Assembly: GCF_905475465.1 (NCBI RefSeq)
Contig: NC_062243.1
Span: forward strand, 8,270,267 to 8,334,266
DNA: 64,000 nt
Source of the DNA: Pieris napi
Lineage: Eukaryota > Arthropoda > Insecta > Lepidoptera > Pieridae
Reading direction: 5' to 3'
Shown here: piece by piece, positions 1 to 9,980 of the stretch
Position numbering within the stretch: position 1 is the first letter of the stretch
Layout of the letters: each line of letters starts with the position of its first letter
The notes under the pieces: generated by a model
What the model was told of the DNA's origin: nothing
What the model saw: only the letters and a program-made list of their open reading frames with translations
Database searches by the model: none
Position numbers and translations under genes: made by a program

Positions 1-2
1 TT

Positions 3-170
3 AATAGCAAAGCTGTAAATCAACTAAGGGCTAACAACGTTGCTGTCAGCCGCAGTGCGCCCTTTGACAACGCCTTTGAGATAAGATCTGAATGCACACC
101 CATGGTAACAGGGTTTTTTAGAGGGCCAACTTGGGAGGTTTGTGAACAAGTTACGAACAAGGGATTGTGA
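3..170 (+). CDS. Possible 3' terminal coding exon of an unidentified gene (partial)
   Basis: A plus-strand frame is open from the left edge of the window to a TGA at 168-170, about 55 codons. It includes a segment read as GPTWEVCEQVTNKGL just before the stop. I do not recognise the protein. Composition is less AT-rich than the flanking DNA, which is the main reason to list it. If real, it would be the last exon of a gene converging on the GH27 gene that ends at 1635. No upstream sequence is available to test a splice acceptor, and 55 open codons can arise by chance. Confidence 0.25.
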   Translation, partial: NSKAVNQLRANNVAVSRSAPFDNAFEIRSECTPMVTGFFRGPTWEVCEQVTNKGL

Positions 171-1634
171 TTATAGAATATATATTATAAGGTTTTCCTG
201 TAATTCTAAGATATTAAATTGTAAGTATACAAAAATTTGTATTTTTGTAGTTTATAATGAAAAGTTTTTTCAACCACAACTTTTTATTTTTTCATTAATT
301 AATAGGGGATTGAACCTACTGCTGTCATGAGCAAGTATTTGATGTTTTTATTTGCTGTAATGAATGAACGCTTGAGACAGACAGACAGTTAAAGGCTAAT
401 CAAACTAGTAATCTTTTAAATAATATAATATTTAAATAATATCAAATTAATGTTAAACTTATAGTGGGTGCCAAAAATGTTTGTAACATTTCAGTATATT
501 ATACGTACTATGGTTCCACTAAAAATCAGTTTTACTGGTGATGGCAACTTAAAACTTTGTTGGGGCCATTTTTGGTTAAGGTGTTTGCGTTTTTGTATTT
601 ATTTTTATGTAATCAACATTAATAAAAATATTATTTTTCATTCTAAAATCCTAATAATTAATAATTAAATATTATTTCTGTTTATAATTTCGGCGTCCAT
701 CTACAACCGCGAGCGAAGGCTCAATAATAATCATACCTTTTAATTATTTATTAAATTGGGTATTTGGATTAAAATGAATAGGATATTACACAGATTAAAC
801 TTGCATGCGACACTAGGCCGTTTCGTATTATTTTGAAACAAGTAATACTTGGCACTGAATGTTTTCAGAATATAATTTTAAGATTAAAGCACTGCCAAGA
901 CTCTTGGCGCTTCATCGGTAGCCAAATTTTGTAGCACTTATTATAACGACCAATAAAACTTATCGAAATCTACTTGAACCTGAAAATTCGGAAGTTTGGG
1001 CTTGAAGCGAGATTTTCTATTTACTGGTAGAAACAAAAATATTAAGAACGATCAAATGATTTCGACCGACTTCTTGATGATGATAACGCTACGCTGACCA
1101 GTGACGACATTGAAAATCGGTACGAGACATCAACGTCAAATGTCAATTGTTATCTGTCAAATATTTGGAAGCTGCGCCTCAGTTAATAAGCCCAACAAGT
1201 TGTCGTGAATTGCGCATCCTCAGACGTAAAAACTAACCCTCTTATTCATAAAAATCGGTGTAATTGCAGCCTTTTAACTGAAGTACTCTATCGTCTTTTA
1301 CTGTCAAATCGTATTCACGCTGTGATGAAAAGAGACAGATGTTGCCCGTGGAATATTAAGTATTTATCTACCACCTGTTAGACCATTAATATTCGACATA
1401 GAACTTACAGAAGTCTAAGAGACCATTTTGCCCACATTTGTGTATTAATAGGGCGCTTAGCTGTAATATAATTTGCACGTTCTTAGCTGATCCAACATCA
1501 AATGAAGTTCAAAGTTGCGCTATTTGTATAGACTGTACAGTTTATACAAATATACAAAACCGCCGGTTCTCTTAGGATATAATATTGAAACAAACATTGT
1601 TTTAAATAATTTATTAAGTAATATTGGTAGTTAA
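171..1634. other. Intergenic, no gene recognised
   Basis: AT-rich spacer between the possible plus-strand gene end and the 3' end of the GH27 gene. Short open frames here lack recognisable domains or splice context. The only functional signal I can support is the AATAAA of the GH27 gene, listed separately. Confidence 0.5.
1610..1615 (-). promoter_or_regulatory. Polyadenylation signal of the GH27 gene
   Basis: A canonical AATAAA on the minus strand lies about 20 bases beyond the proposed TAA stop (1637-1635). This gives a very short 3' UTR and supports the choice of last exon. Confidence 0.5.
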
Positions 1635-1666
1635 TTATAAAGGAAATAGCGTATATAGGATGACAT
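1635..1666 (-). CDS. GH27 gene exon 9 (terminal, short)
   Basis: Chosen because a strong acceptor (CCTTTATATTTGTTTCAG) is followed in the required phase by DVILYTLFPL and TAA. This resembles the hydrophobic final strand of GH27 proteins, and AATAAA follows at once. Other in-phase acceptors further left (for example at 44, ending ATLLALS) have weaker pyrimidine tracts. Confidence 0.6.
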
Positions 1667-4600
1667 CTGAAACAAATATAAAGGTGGGTTTAGTGGATAA
1701 GCATAAGAACAGTTTTTCTATTAGCCTAAGCAAGGTAAGATAATTGTAATTTCAATAATATGTTTTTATTATTTGCGATGAAATGGTTTTCTTTATATGG
1801 CAACCCTGTTACGATTGACTTTGAATTGTGTTATGAACATTATTTTTTGTTTTGTTCCACGAAGAATAAGAACGTCAAATACTTGACGTATGTCCGTCAA
1901 GGGACTGGTGTGACGCCATTTTCTCTCTCGTCTAGAGACGCGTTTTGGCGGGTGAAATTGTGAATATTAAATTTGAATTTTCAAAGCCAATACTTTAAAG
2001 AGAATTAAAAATAACAGTTTGTGTAGGTTTTATAAGTATCTGAAATGGTTTTTTTTTAATATTGTCAAATAGCCCTTTATTAAATAAATCCTGGTTGATG
2101 AGTCCTAATTTTTATACTAAAACTAAGATTTTTCATACAAATATTTTACGCAGAAGCATTTAGTAAAATATAGCTTACCTTCTGATGGCACGGTCACGGA
2201 GATTGGGTCATTTAACGTCACATTTCTTATAAATATTTTTGTGAATACATCCTGAAAAGAATTAAATTAAAATGTAACAAAAGTGAATGTTAGGCTATTT
2301 ATTTATAGTCTTAAATAATTTTGTTAGATCTGAAGAATACCATACTGCATATAAGGATTGTAATAGAAAACTTGTTTTGTGAAATTTGACACTCGCCATG
2401 GGCGTGTTTAGGAAGATAGAGCAATGGGCAGACGATATAAAGAGAAAAGGGGGCAAAACTTGGAGAAGAAGAGCTAATATCAGAAAAGACTGGAAACAGC
2501 TGGAAGAGGCTTTTGTGTCACACGCTGACTACCTAAAACGGGTCAAGTGACGTATTAGATTAAGTTTTATTTATGTATTAGAATTAAGTTTTTTATGTAA
2601 CCTTAATAAGTGTTCTTATATTGTACTGGGTGTCAGCAATAAAGGCTTAATAATAATGGGCGTGTTTTATTTTTGTCATAGCAAACAATTGTTATTGCAT
2701 CAACAAACAAATCCTTCAGCAAGTTTTGCCATAAGCAGTTTTTACAAATAAGTAATGTTTAACCGGGAATCGAACCCACGTTGTGCGTTAGCCACTGAGC
2801 TACAGAGTGCAAATAATAAAGCAAAAACATAAAAGCTATAAAAAGCAAAATAAAAATATTACCATAACTGTATATTCTTCGGTCGAATTAAGTCCGTACA
2901 ACCCCGGTATGAAAGAGGCAGAAGATGATCTATCCTCCAAATTGACAAGTGCGAAAGAGACGGAATGATACTGATTACCCTTTCGCGGTAAATGGGGTTT
3001 CACCCAGAGTGTAATTGAATTATCTAACTGAAAGTACGGAATAATATATGGATAACCAAAATTTAGATTTATTCATCAAAAAAAAATCTAATTGCAACGT
3101 TATATCCAAAGTATTCATGTCCTTTTCTCTCACAGCAAAAACACAATTTGACAGAAAGAGACAAACGAGTATGTACTTTGAGTGAAAGAATTGTATACAA
3201 AATTTGTATATTATTTTTGATTAAGTTATAATATTGAAAAAAATTGTATCATAATAAATATACCATACTCATATATGTATTAGAGTGCTTTGCAAGTGAG
3301 ATGCACATTGCACATATCTACTACCGCACGGCAGCAAAATATATCTACTCGTAACGATAAAATCTTCAAAATCTACCGAACGGATTTTTGTACGGTTCAC
3401 AATAAAGAATCATAAAGGTCAAGGTTTATTCATTTATTTAAATATATACTGATATTATTATTATTATTGAAGATCGCAAAATCTCTTACCATAATACGCG
3501 CGGCAAATACTTTTGGGTAAATTAACGGTAAAATAGGATAAATAACGTTAGAAATAATACGGTATTATTATTTAAAGGTACCTTTTGTATTGAATGCAAA
3601 TATAGGCTATTAAAGAAATTCGCAAATGGATAGACGGGAGCGTTCAAGTATTATGTCACGCAATTTTTGGAGATTATTATTGACTTGTAACACGCTGTAA
3701 CATTTTTCCGTACCCAAGTACAGTACCTACTGTACCCAAGTATAGTAAAACGCCTCGTGACCACCTAGTGACTAAAAGTTACCATTATGTGGTGTAAAGT
3801 ACTGGTAATTCGAAAATAATATTAACTATAACGCGTAATTCAATCGCCGCCCCACATCGTAACGTTTTAGAAAACGACCCCCCCCCCCCCTAAAATTCGT
3901 TACGTAATACTTGAACGCTCCCTTAATAGAACCAGTATTACCTCAAAGGGCTTCGCCATAATGCCCAAGGGGTCTTGAGCTATTGCCAACAATTCTAAAT
4001 TCAATAATAATTCCCTTTCGTACTCAGTTATTTTCTCCATATCACAGCTCAGTAGAAGTGGCGAAGACATCATTGCGTATACTGCTATATGGACGCGACT
4101 TTGACTCTCTGTTAGGGAGTCTGTACCGAATATTAACTGAAAATTATTATGATAACTGACTTAATGGTGTTCGCACATCATCACATGGTCACTAGTCTAG
4201 GGTTTGGTTCTTGGCATACCACTAATGTAACCGACGGGGGATGTGGCCTTTAGGTTAAGGATAAACTACCGTCAGCAGCAATAAATGACGTTTTTAAAGA
4301 CATCTGTCAAATAACCTCTTTTAAAAAAAAATCTAGTCTATTCTAGAACGTCAATCAAACTTAAATAGAATCAAGAGCCATCAAAACATTTTTTTGTTTG
4401 GCATAATGTACAGCCCTTAAGATAAGAAATATACCAATTTTTTCATTCATGTATATACATATATGTATTAAAGTTTCGCGTTTACACACTCGTACTGCCC
4501 ACTTCTCTGCTCACTACGGCTGAATGTAAATGCGGCATTAGAATATGCACTATAAACTCGTTGACAGAACTCACCATGTCCATATCATTCCAATGCCCTG

Positions 4601-7600
4601 GTCCGTGGTAAGGACTTAATTGATCGTAGGAAGACTGGTAATGCCTTATAATGTCTTTAATTGAATCCCATGACGTCACCACATCGTGATAATTCCGCCA
4701 CATGTTGCAGTGGCGAGATATTGTTGCGTAATCTGGCTGTAATTTTTTATTAGACCAGGTACATTAAGTTAGATGCGTAGAACTAGAAGTAGTGGCCAAA
4801 TTATGTGCCGGTACCAATACGTAGATTAATAGTTGAGCCAGTATTTTTTAGCTTTTTTAGCTGAGACGTGTCACACTTTTATTCCTATTTCGACGATTAG
4901 AATCGTTGTAATATCGACGGCTTATTGGTCTAGTGGTTAGTACCCCTGACTGCGAATCCATGGGTCCCGGGTTCGATCCCCGGCTGAGACAAGACATCGA
5001 TGTGATGAGCATTTGGTGTTGTGCTTAGGTCTTGGGTGTTTAAATATGTATGTATATCCGTTGCCTAGTACCCATTATACAAGCTTCACCAGCTTAGCAT
5101 GGGACTAATGGTCAATAATTGGTGTGAATTGTCCAATAAAAAAAAATAAAAAAAATGTTTAAAAGGCCGAGAAGACATCTATATAGGCTTGTGATTTTCT
5201 TAGAAATACTATTAAATTATTATAAAAGAGAAATATCTGCCTACGTAATATTTTTGTAACATATAATTGAGTATGTCTATGCTTAAGAATTTATCTCGAA
5301 GATCTTAATAAATGACAACACATTTCAGAATACTTTAGCCTCATCAGGCTAGAAATATTTCTCAGCTTCTCATATTACGCATATATTATGTAAATATAGT
5401 CGGGCATTTAGCTTGTCCTGATATTATATATTTGCCAATGAAGAAATATTAAAAGAATATTTTTTCGCTTAACTATATCATGATGAATACAGCATTGTAT
5501 CTCTGAGTTTGACAAAATGTGAAGGGGTAACGTTTTCGCCAAATAATTGTATGAAAAATCACCTAAAAGGAAATAAACTTAATTTTTCTCTTGCTTGGGA
5601 ACTTTGACATTAAATACTCGTATATAATTTGTCGATATCATGTTACTGCTATTAGTTTTTTACAATATTCTTTTGTTTCCCTTTGGTAACTGACATCGGC
5701 GAAAATTTTCTTGTTACATACTTTCCTACCAATTTATTTCACCATTTAATCGTATTTTCTTAGACGTTATTCTATAATCATAATTAGGTACTACATATAC
5801 TCACATTGAATCACGCACAGCTGTGTGCATTGAAATGGAATTCAAAATCGTTTCACCAGACATCGAACCCAGAACCTCCGGATTATGCACGTGCGTCCAT
5901 ATTAACTAGTCATTGAGGTGGTCAGAGGACTCACATTACGAAAGTATAGCAGTTCCAGTAATATAATTTGTTACCCAAAACGTTAGTATTGACAGGTACA
6001 AATGTACAATTTAAAGGTAGAGTAGTTTATATACATCAATTTGTTTATGATGTTTAAAAACTTTCATTGGATTTTTGAAAGTTTAGTTTAATTTAGGCGT
6101 ATATAAGATAGTATAATTACTTACTGTTTTCTTATGTATAAATTCTATATAATAAGGCCAACTACAAGAATATACCATTGGGCGGCCTGTATTATTTAAA
6201 TGCTGACCAAATCCTATGTAAGCTGTAATACAAAGGAAAGAAACTAGACTAAATAGTTTTAATAGTAGTTTAACGTGATTTTATGACAACACTGGAGACT
6301 TGACTATGAAGCATTCAAAAATAGATGAATGTTTATATTTCTAGACCTCATACATTGAGTGAGACCCTTTAATACTGTCTTGCGGGTGGACTCTTTTAAT
6401 AGTGTTATGCCAAAGAATCCTGTTACTCTTATATGCAAACAACACTTCAAACTAAACTTAGATACCTATATCCCTCACCTTATCAAGAACCAAATTAGTT
6501 TGATTGTTTTTTATATAAGAGGCATGGCTAATAAAGGAGACTGTTGCGAGCTTGCTCTTTTTCTTTTTGATCATGCTAAAGAAGATTTCAAAGCTTAACA
6601 ACTCTACAGTTTTCTAGTTTACCTATAAAATATAGCATTGAGAATTTCCGATCAACTAGATCAAGTGGGATTTGACAAGAGTATGAAAAAAAATAGGTTA
6701 CCCATAGCAGTCCTTATACAAAGTTATTACTGCCAGAGTTCAGTATAAAAATATGTAATTTCTTTTATGGAATGTTAAATATATTAGAAATTACTCCTTT
6801 CACTATGAGCAGATTTGGTATATTAGTTATTAACCCAAACTAAAACTACCAATACAAATACGCCAAGGGTGATATACAGACCTGTATTCAAATAGGCTTC
6901 TCCAACAAAACATCCGTCTACCTTAATATAGTCCACACCCCACTCCGCAAACATCTTTGCGTCCTCAATGAAATGGCCCTTACTACCAGGGTAATGCATG
7001 CATGTTATATCTGCTATGTTCGTATAGATACCGAATTTAAGACCTCTTGCATGAATCTGCAATAGACACTTTAAATAAGGTTTCATATTTGTCAACCAAC
7101 AAAATATGGCCTTCAGTAAATGGTGGAAGACAGAATTATTATATTTTTTATGGAAGTATTACGCTGTAACTTTTAATGAAATTAAAATTAGATACTACAG
7201 ACAATATATATTTGTATCATTTGCAGGTATGGATTGAGTTTCAGTCTGTGTATTATAAGAGAAATCTTTCTCCCCATTTTTTTTTAACTATCAGTCTATA
7301 AAAGTGATTCCAACTTAATTTAAGGGATTTTATCCTATTATTAATTTACTTAATACTTTTATACTAGTACTATCAGACATATTAAGAGTAATTCACACAT
7401 GTGTGTTAAATCCCAAAACCCTCAGTGTAGTGGATCAACCAGAATTGTTAATACATGTGCTTGTTTTGTTATCAGTAAATCATATTTAGAAACAAACTTT
7501 CTGTAAATTATTAAACAACTTTTTAAATTTCTACATTAAATGCCACAGTTAAATAAAACATGTTTATATTTTCTTACAAATGATTTATTTGTATTTAAGT

Positions 7601-8448
7601 TTTACATAAAATTAGTATGTCAGTCTCAATCAGCAGGTACTTTAGTTACAACAAGGTAAGAATATGGCAGCTACCAGTATTATTTTCACTTAGAGTAGTT
7701 TACACAAAGAATAGAACTAAATCATCTATGGACATCATAATAATAAAAATATATACCACACAAAAATAAAATGTCATACTAACATACTCTGCAATAGCCT
7801 CCATTCCTTTAGGGAATCTTTTTCTATCGGGGACTAATCTTCCATTGACACTCCTTCGCTTCTCAGACCAACAGTCATCTATGACAATGTATTCATAGCC
7901 AGCCTCCTGATAACCTCTGTTGTAGAACATATCTGCTACAGAGAGTAGTAGTTTTTCACTGAAAAAGAAAACAACAGGTTATATTATGTATTTTATTCAA
8001 ATGTTCAAAAAGTGAAGTGACAGCAAAATGTAAATGAACAAAGTAAACTTTAAAATAGGAAGGACTTAAATTGTTTCAACTTCTAGCACAACGTGGCTCT
8101 ATTTTATAACCGAAATTAAATTCAAATGTTTACTAACAATAAAAGTAGCCTTTAGTTAACAATAAATGGAAACAAAAAACCTATACCATACAGTCAAAAA
8201 TATAGCATTATAAAAAAAGTACAGTTTTGAATAACAGAGTAGTCAATGAAAAACCACTAAAGAAAAGAAAATAACAGAGCCGGTACTTGCTTTAGACATT
8301 TTCGTGGATATTTTTCGCAGTCAACACTACACAGGTAGTACCCCCAAGACATCCACCCCATGGGGGGCTTACGCGCCACACCATTATTCAAAAGAGATGC
8401 TTTACCAAATAAAAGAAGTAGGATAAACAAAGATTCTAATTTACACAT
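1635..8448 (-). CDS. GH27 glycosidase: alpha-N-acetylgalactosaminidase / alpha-galactosidase, nine exons
   Basis: Exons (minus strand, 5' to 3'): 8448-8291, 7958-7784, 7056-6882, 6222-6125, 4736-4575, 4136-3942, 3027-2863, 2251-2179, 1666-1635. Joined they give about 410 codons, close to human NAGA (411) and GLA (429). The enzyme should remove terminal alpha-linked galactose or N-acetylgalactosamine from glycoconjugates in the lysosome or outside the cell. Residues 1-20 form a signal peptide, followed by the GH27 start motif PPMGWMSWG. The sugar-binding IDDCW, the nucleophile Asp in IKVDGC and the acid/base Asp in WRNYHD are all present. The recognition loop reads YSCSWPYY: Ser replaces the Glu of alpha-galactosidase, as in NAGA, so GalNAc activity is favoured, although the next specificity position (Ala in NAGA, Leu in GLA) is Tyr. 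Exons 7-9 encode the C-terminal beta domain. Intron 1 needs a GC donor. Family assignment is firm; exact substrate is inferred. Confidence 0.9.
2179..2251 (-). CDS. GH27 gene exon 8
   Basis: Acceptor AATTCTTTTCAG, donor GTAAGC, phase 0 in and 1 out. Encodes DVFTKIFIRNVTLNDPISV and VPSE, matching the penultimate strands of the beta domain. Confidence 0.82.
2398..2667 (+). mobile_element. 5'-truncated non-LTR retrotransposon tail with 12-bp target duplication
   Basis: A 46-codon frame (2410-2550) encodes the C-terminus of a LINE reverse transcriptase: QWADDIKRKGGKTWRRRA, then RKDWKQLEEAF and a stop. A short 3' UTR with AATAAA follows. The copy is flanked by ATGGGCGTGTTT at 2398-2409 and 2656-2667, a perfect 12-bp target-site duplication. 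It lies in GH27 intron 7, antisense to the gene. Confidence 0.8.
2756..2812 (-). repeat. tRNA-like SINE head remnant
   Basis: On the minus strand TGTAGCTCAGTGGCTAACGC resembles an A box and GGGTTCGATTCCCGG a B box. The spacing is tRNA-like, but no complete acceptor stem is visible, so this is a SINE fragment and not a tRNA gene. It lies in GH27 intron 7, about 50 bases from exon 7. Confidence 0.5.
2863..3027 (-). CDS. GH27 gene exon 7 (C-terminal beta domain)
   Basis: Acceptor CCGTACTTTCAG, donor GTAATA, 55 codons in phase 0. Encodes ITLWVKPHLP, SVSFALVNLEDRSS and LYGLNSTEEYTVM, the antiparallel beta domain that follows the barrel in animal GH27 enzymes. Confidence 0.85.
3636..3922. mobile_element. 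MITE with ~25-bp terminal inverted repeats
   Basis: The left end starts GGGAGCGTTCAAGTATTA and the right end is its inverse (TAATACTTGAACGCTCCC), with about 287 bases between the outer ends. A poly-C run of about 14 lies near 3880. No clear target duplication is visible. It sits in GH27 intron 6 and stops about 20 bases from the exon 6 donor at 3941. Confidence 0.7.
3942..4136 (-). CDS. GH27 gene exon 6 (end of TIM barrel)
   Basis: 65 codons in phase 0, donor GTAATA. Encodes LIFGTDSLTESQSRVH, the MMSSPLLLSCDM helix and AIAQDPLG, the conserved end of the GH27 barrel. A MITE begins only about 20 bases into the following intron. Confidence 0.9.
4575..4736 (-). CDS. GH27 gene exon 5 (acid/base Asp)
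   Basis: Acceptor AAAATTACAG, donor GTGAGT, 54 codons in phase 0. Encodes CNMWRNYHD, whose last Asp aligns with the general acid/base Asp of human GLA, and the GPGHWNDMDM motif. Confidence 0.92.
4916..5150 (+). mobile_element. tRNA-derived SINE, family A, copy 1
   Basis: The head has an A box (TGGTCTAGTGGTTAGTACC) and a B box (GGGTTCGATCCCCGGC). The body starts CATCGATGTGATGAGC and runs to CAATTGGTGTGAATTGTCC-like sequence and an A-rich tail. It lies in GH27 intron 4. Four more copies in the window define the family. Confidence 0.85.
5795..5940 (-). repeat. Possible tRNA-related SINE fragment
   Basis: Contains ATCGAACCCAGAACCTCCGG (inverse of a B-box-like GGGTTCGAT) and a purine-rich tract. 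Diverged. Called a SINE remnant only by resemblance to the better copies here. Confidence 0.3.
6125..6222 (-). CDS. GH27 gene exon 4 (specificity loop SCSWP)
   Basis: Only 98 bases. Acceptor TTGTATTACAG, donor GTAAGT, phase 1 in and 0 out. Encodes LNNTGRPMVYSCSWPYY. The Ser between Cys and Trp is where alpha-galactosidases have Glu and N-acetylgalactosaminidases have Ser, and it accommodates the N-acetyl group. Confidence 0.88.
6882..7056 (-). CDS. GH27 gene exon 3 (catalytic nucleophile)
   Basis: Acceptor TCTATTGCAG, donor GTCTGT. Encodes ARGLKFGIYTNIADITC, the PGS loop and WGVDYIKVDGC, which contains the catalytic nucleophile Asp. Ends in phase 1 after LNT. Confidence 0.93.
7784..7958 (-). 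CDS. GH27 gene exon 2 (IDDCW)
   Basis: Acceptor TTTCTTTTTCAG precedes 7958 and donor GTTAGT follows 7784. Encodes the segment with GYEYIVIDDCW, whose Asp pair binds the substrate galactose, then the RLVPDRKRFPKGM region typical of GH27. Ends in phase 0 after AEY. Confidence 0.92.
8291..8448 (-). CDS. GH27 gene exon 1 (signal peptide, PPMGW motif)
   Basis: Starts at the first ATG of the open frame (8448); the frame extends upstream to about 8511 but has no other ATG. It encodes a hydrophobic leader (SLFILLLLFGKAS), then NNGVARKPPMGWMSWG and a Cys-rich stretch ending KCL. It must end at 8291 in phase 2, before GCAAGT, to continue into exon 2 as C-L-N-E-K-L, matching C-I-S-E-K-L of human GLA. 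The nearby GT (8284 side) would put a stop codon at the junction. Confidence 0.85.
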
Positions 8449-8511
8449 TTTAATCTCAACTACCGAGTAGGCTTCCTCGTTTCTTCCTTTACTCTTTAGG
8501 TATTGACTCAC

Positions 8512-9230
8512 AAAGGTAATTTTAAAACATTTGTAAGCTAAGGCCGTAAACTAACAAAAGTCACACCAATTCCAAAATACAAATAAACTTTTTAAATTTC
8601 CATATTTTTATACAGAAATATATTATTTTTTATTAAGATCTTTATACTTATTTCAATGGACACAATACTCAATACACATAAATAACGTAACCGTTATTCC
8701 GCATTTGTTACTGTCTACTGATAACCATAGAATAAAAATACTACACGGACTGAAACAGATAAAACTAGAAGAGTTAGTTAGCATCTGTGGATAAGCCATT
8801 GCTAAGATGCTAACTAATGTTCTACAGAGTACAGAGTTCATCAGAGTTCAATGGGCTTACTATTTTGTTTAGAAGATTTTTAGCTAAGGTTTTAGACATT
8901 GGAAGACGAACTTGGGCTTAGTTTATACCGAGTGATGGAAATCAGCGACTTTAGCGAGACTAATCTGACGCCACTACGGACAATCATGTGATGAAAACAT
9001 TCCACAAATTAAATCTTAAAATACTTCACTACGCACTAATTTCGCACTTCCATTTATCTCATCCAATTTTTTATCTATAGTCTAAACTTCCGAAATTCTA
9101 ATGTATAACCGTTGTATAAATAGTCAAACTTCGAAAAGTTTAAACTAAAAAGTAAACTCCAAGATATTTTACCTCAAAGTCGTGTGTATTGATATTTTAT
9201 TACTCATTATGGGTATTTTATAGAATCGCG
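8512..9230. other. Upstream region of the GH27 gene, no gene recognised
   Basis: AT-rich sequence upstream of the first GH27 ATG. It should hold the promoter and perhaps a 5' UTR exon, but I could not identify a TATA box, initiator or convincing splice pair. The short open frame at 8653-8841 (minus) has no domain. Confidence 0.4.
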
Positions 9231-9298
9231 CTCGCGTGGAAATTGTTATAATATTATAACAATTTCCACGCGAGACACAACCAATAGGTTGTGTCTCG
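9231..9298. repeat. 44-bp perfect palindrome fused to a 12-bp-stem hairpin
   Basis: 9231-9274 is a perfect palindrome (CTCGCGTGGAAATTGTTATA and its inverse, centre ATAATATTAT, no spacer). It overlaps by four bases (CGAG) a second inverted repeat, 9271-9282 (CGAGACACAACC) with 9287-9298 (GGTTGTGTCTCG) and a four-base AATA loop. A cruciform with two adjacent stems is possible. It lies between the two divergent genes. Confidence 0.9.
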
Positions 9299-9639
9299 AC
9301 AAATTTTCGCTGTAATTAATGGCATCCCATAGCGTTTGATTAACATTGATTTACTAAAAACTGTTTACTATGCGAATGTTTAATAAAAGTAGGGTTCTAC
9401 TCTAGTCGACTTGTTGTAGAAAATGAAAAATACAGTAATATTAACTAAGAGAGAATTATTATTACACTCTTGTAATACATCTGGCACTTTAAATTTTTTC
9501 TACGTTAATGAATATTACAAGAAAGAGGTTTTTATAATTTGACCATTAAGTTTTGGGTAGCAATTATTTCGACGAAGTTAGTTTTCGAAGAAAATGGATC
9601 ATTAAATATTTCCATACCGGTACATAATGGAAGTTCTAA

Positions 9640-9980
9640 CTCTACATGAACAATCCGCATTAACTGCTCTTGAAGAAGAAGATTCCTTTTTTACACGACA
9701 ATACTCGCCCGCACCGCTCTGGCGACTTGGAAGCGTCCATGCCAGAAGTTGGGATCCGTCGTTTAAATTGGCCAGCTTAAAGTCAATCCAATTGAGCATG
9801 TCTGGAATATTCTAAAAAGATGAGTAAGGTCAGCCCAACCTGCTCGACAAAACATCAGGGATCAAAAAGAGTCATTACAAAAGAGTGGGAACGTATACCT
9901 CAAAACCTTCTTAAGAACATTGAGGATCGCATTTAAGAGGGATTCAAGCTGTGAATTTAGCAAGTTCTGATGTTAGTCTT
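9640..9980 (+). pseudogene. Tc1-like transposase relic (C-terminal half)
   Basis: Different frames in succession carry Tc1/IS630 landmarks: HDNTRPHRSGD (second catalytic Asp) near 9694, then LNWPA, a diverged SPDLNPIEHVW-type block near 9780-9810, and ITKEWERIPQNLLKNIEDRI near 9880-9930. Frame changes and a stop show the gene is dead. I could not find its terminal inverted repeats. Confidence 0.7.

Noticed and set aside
7..44. Alternative last exons of the GH27 gene on the minus strand (acceptors at 12 and 44)
   Set aside because: Weak pyrimidine tracts and a 2-kb intron; the exon at 1666-1635 has a strong acceptor, a fitting hydrophobic end and AATAAA.
4916..5000. Possible tRNA gene with A and B boxes
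   Set aside because: The same head recurs at five places attached to one conserved body with an A-rich tail; the acceptor stem does not pair. It is a SINE.
8284..8287. GT at the end of the first GH27 exon as donor
   Set aside because: Using it places TGA directly after the junction with exon 2 and loses the CLNEKL match.
9231..9298. CRISPR-like or bacterial terminator structure
   Set aside because: Single locus without spacer repeats in a eukaryotic genome; treated as a palindrome only.
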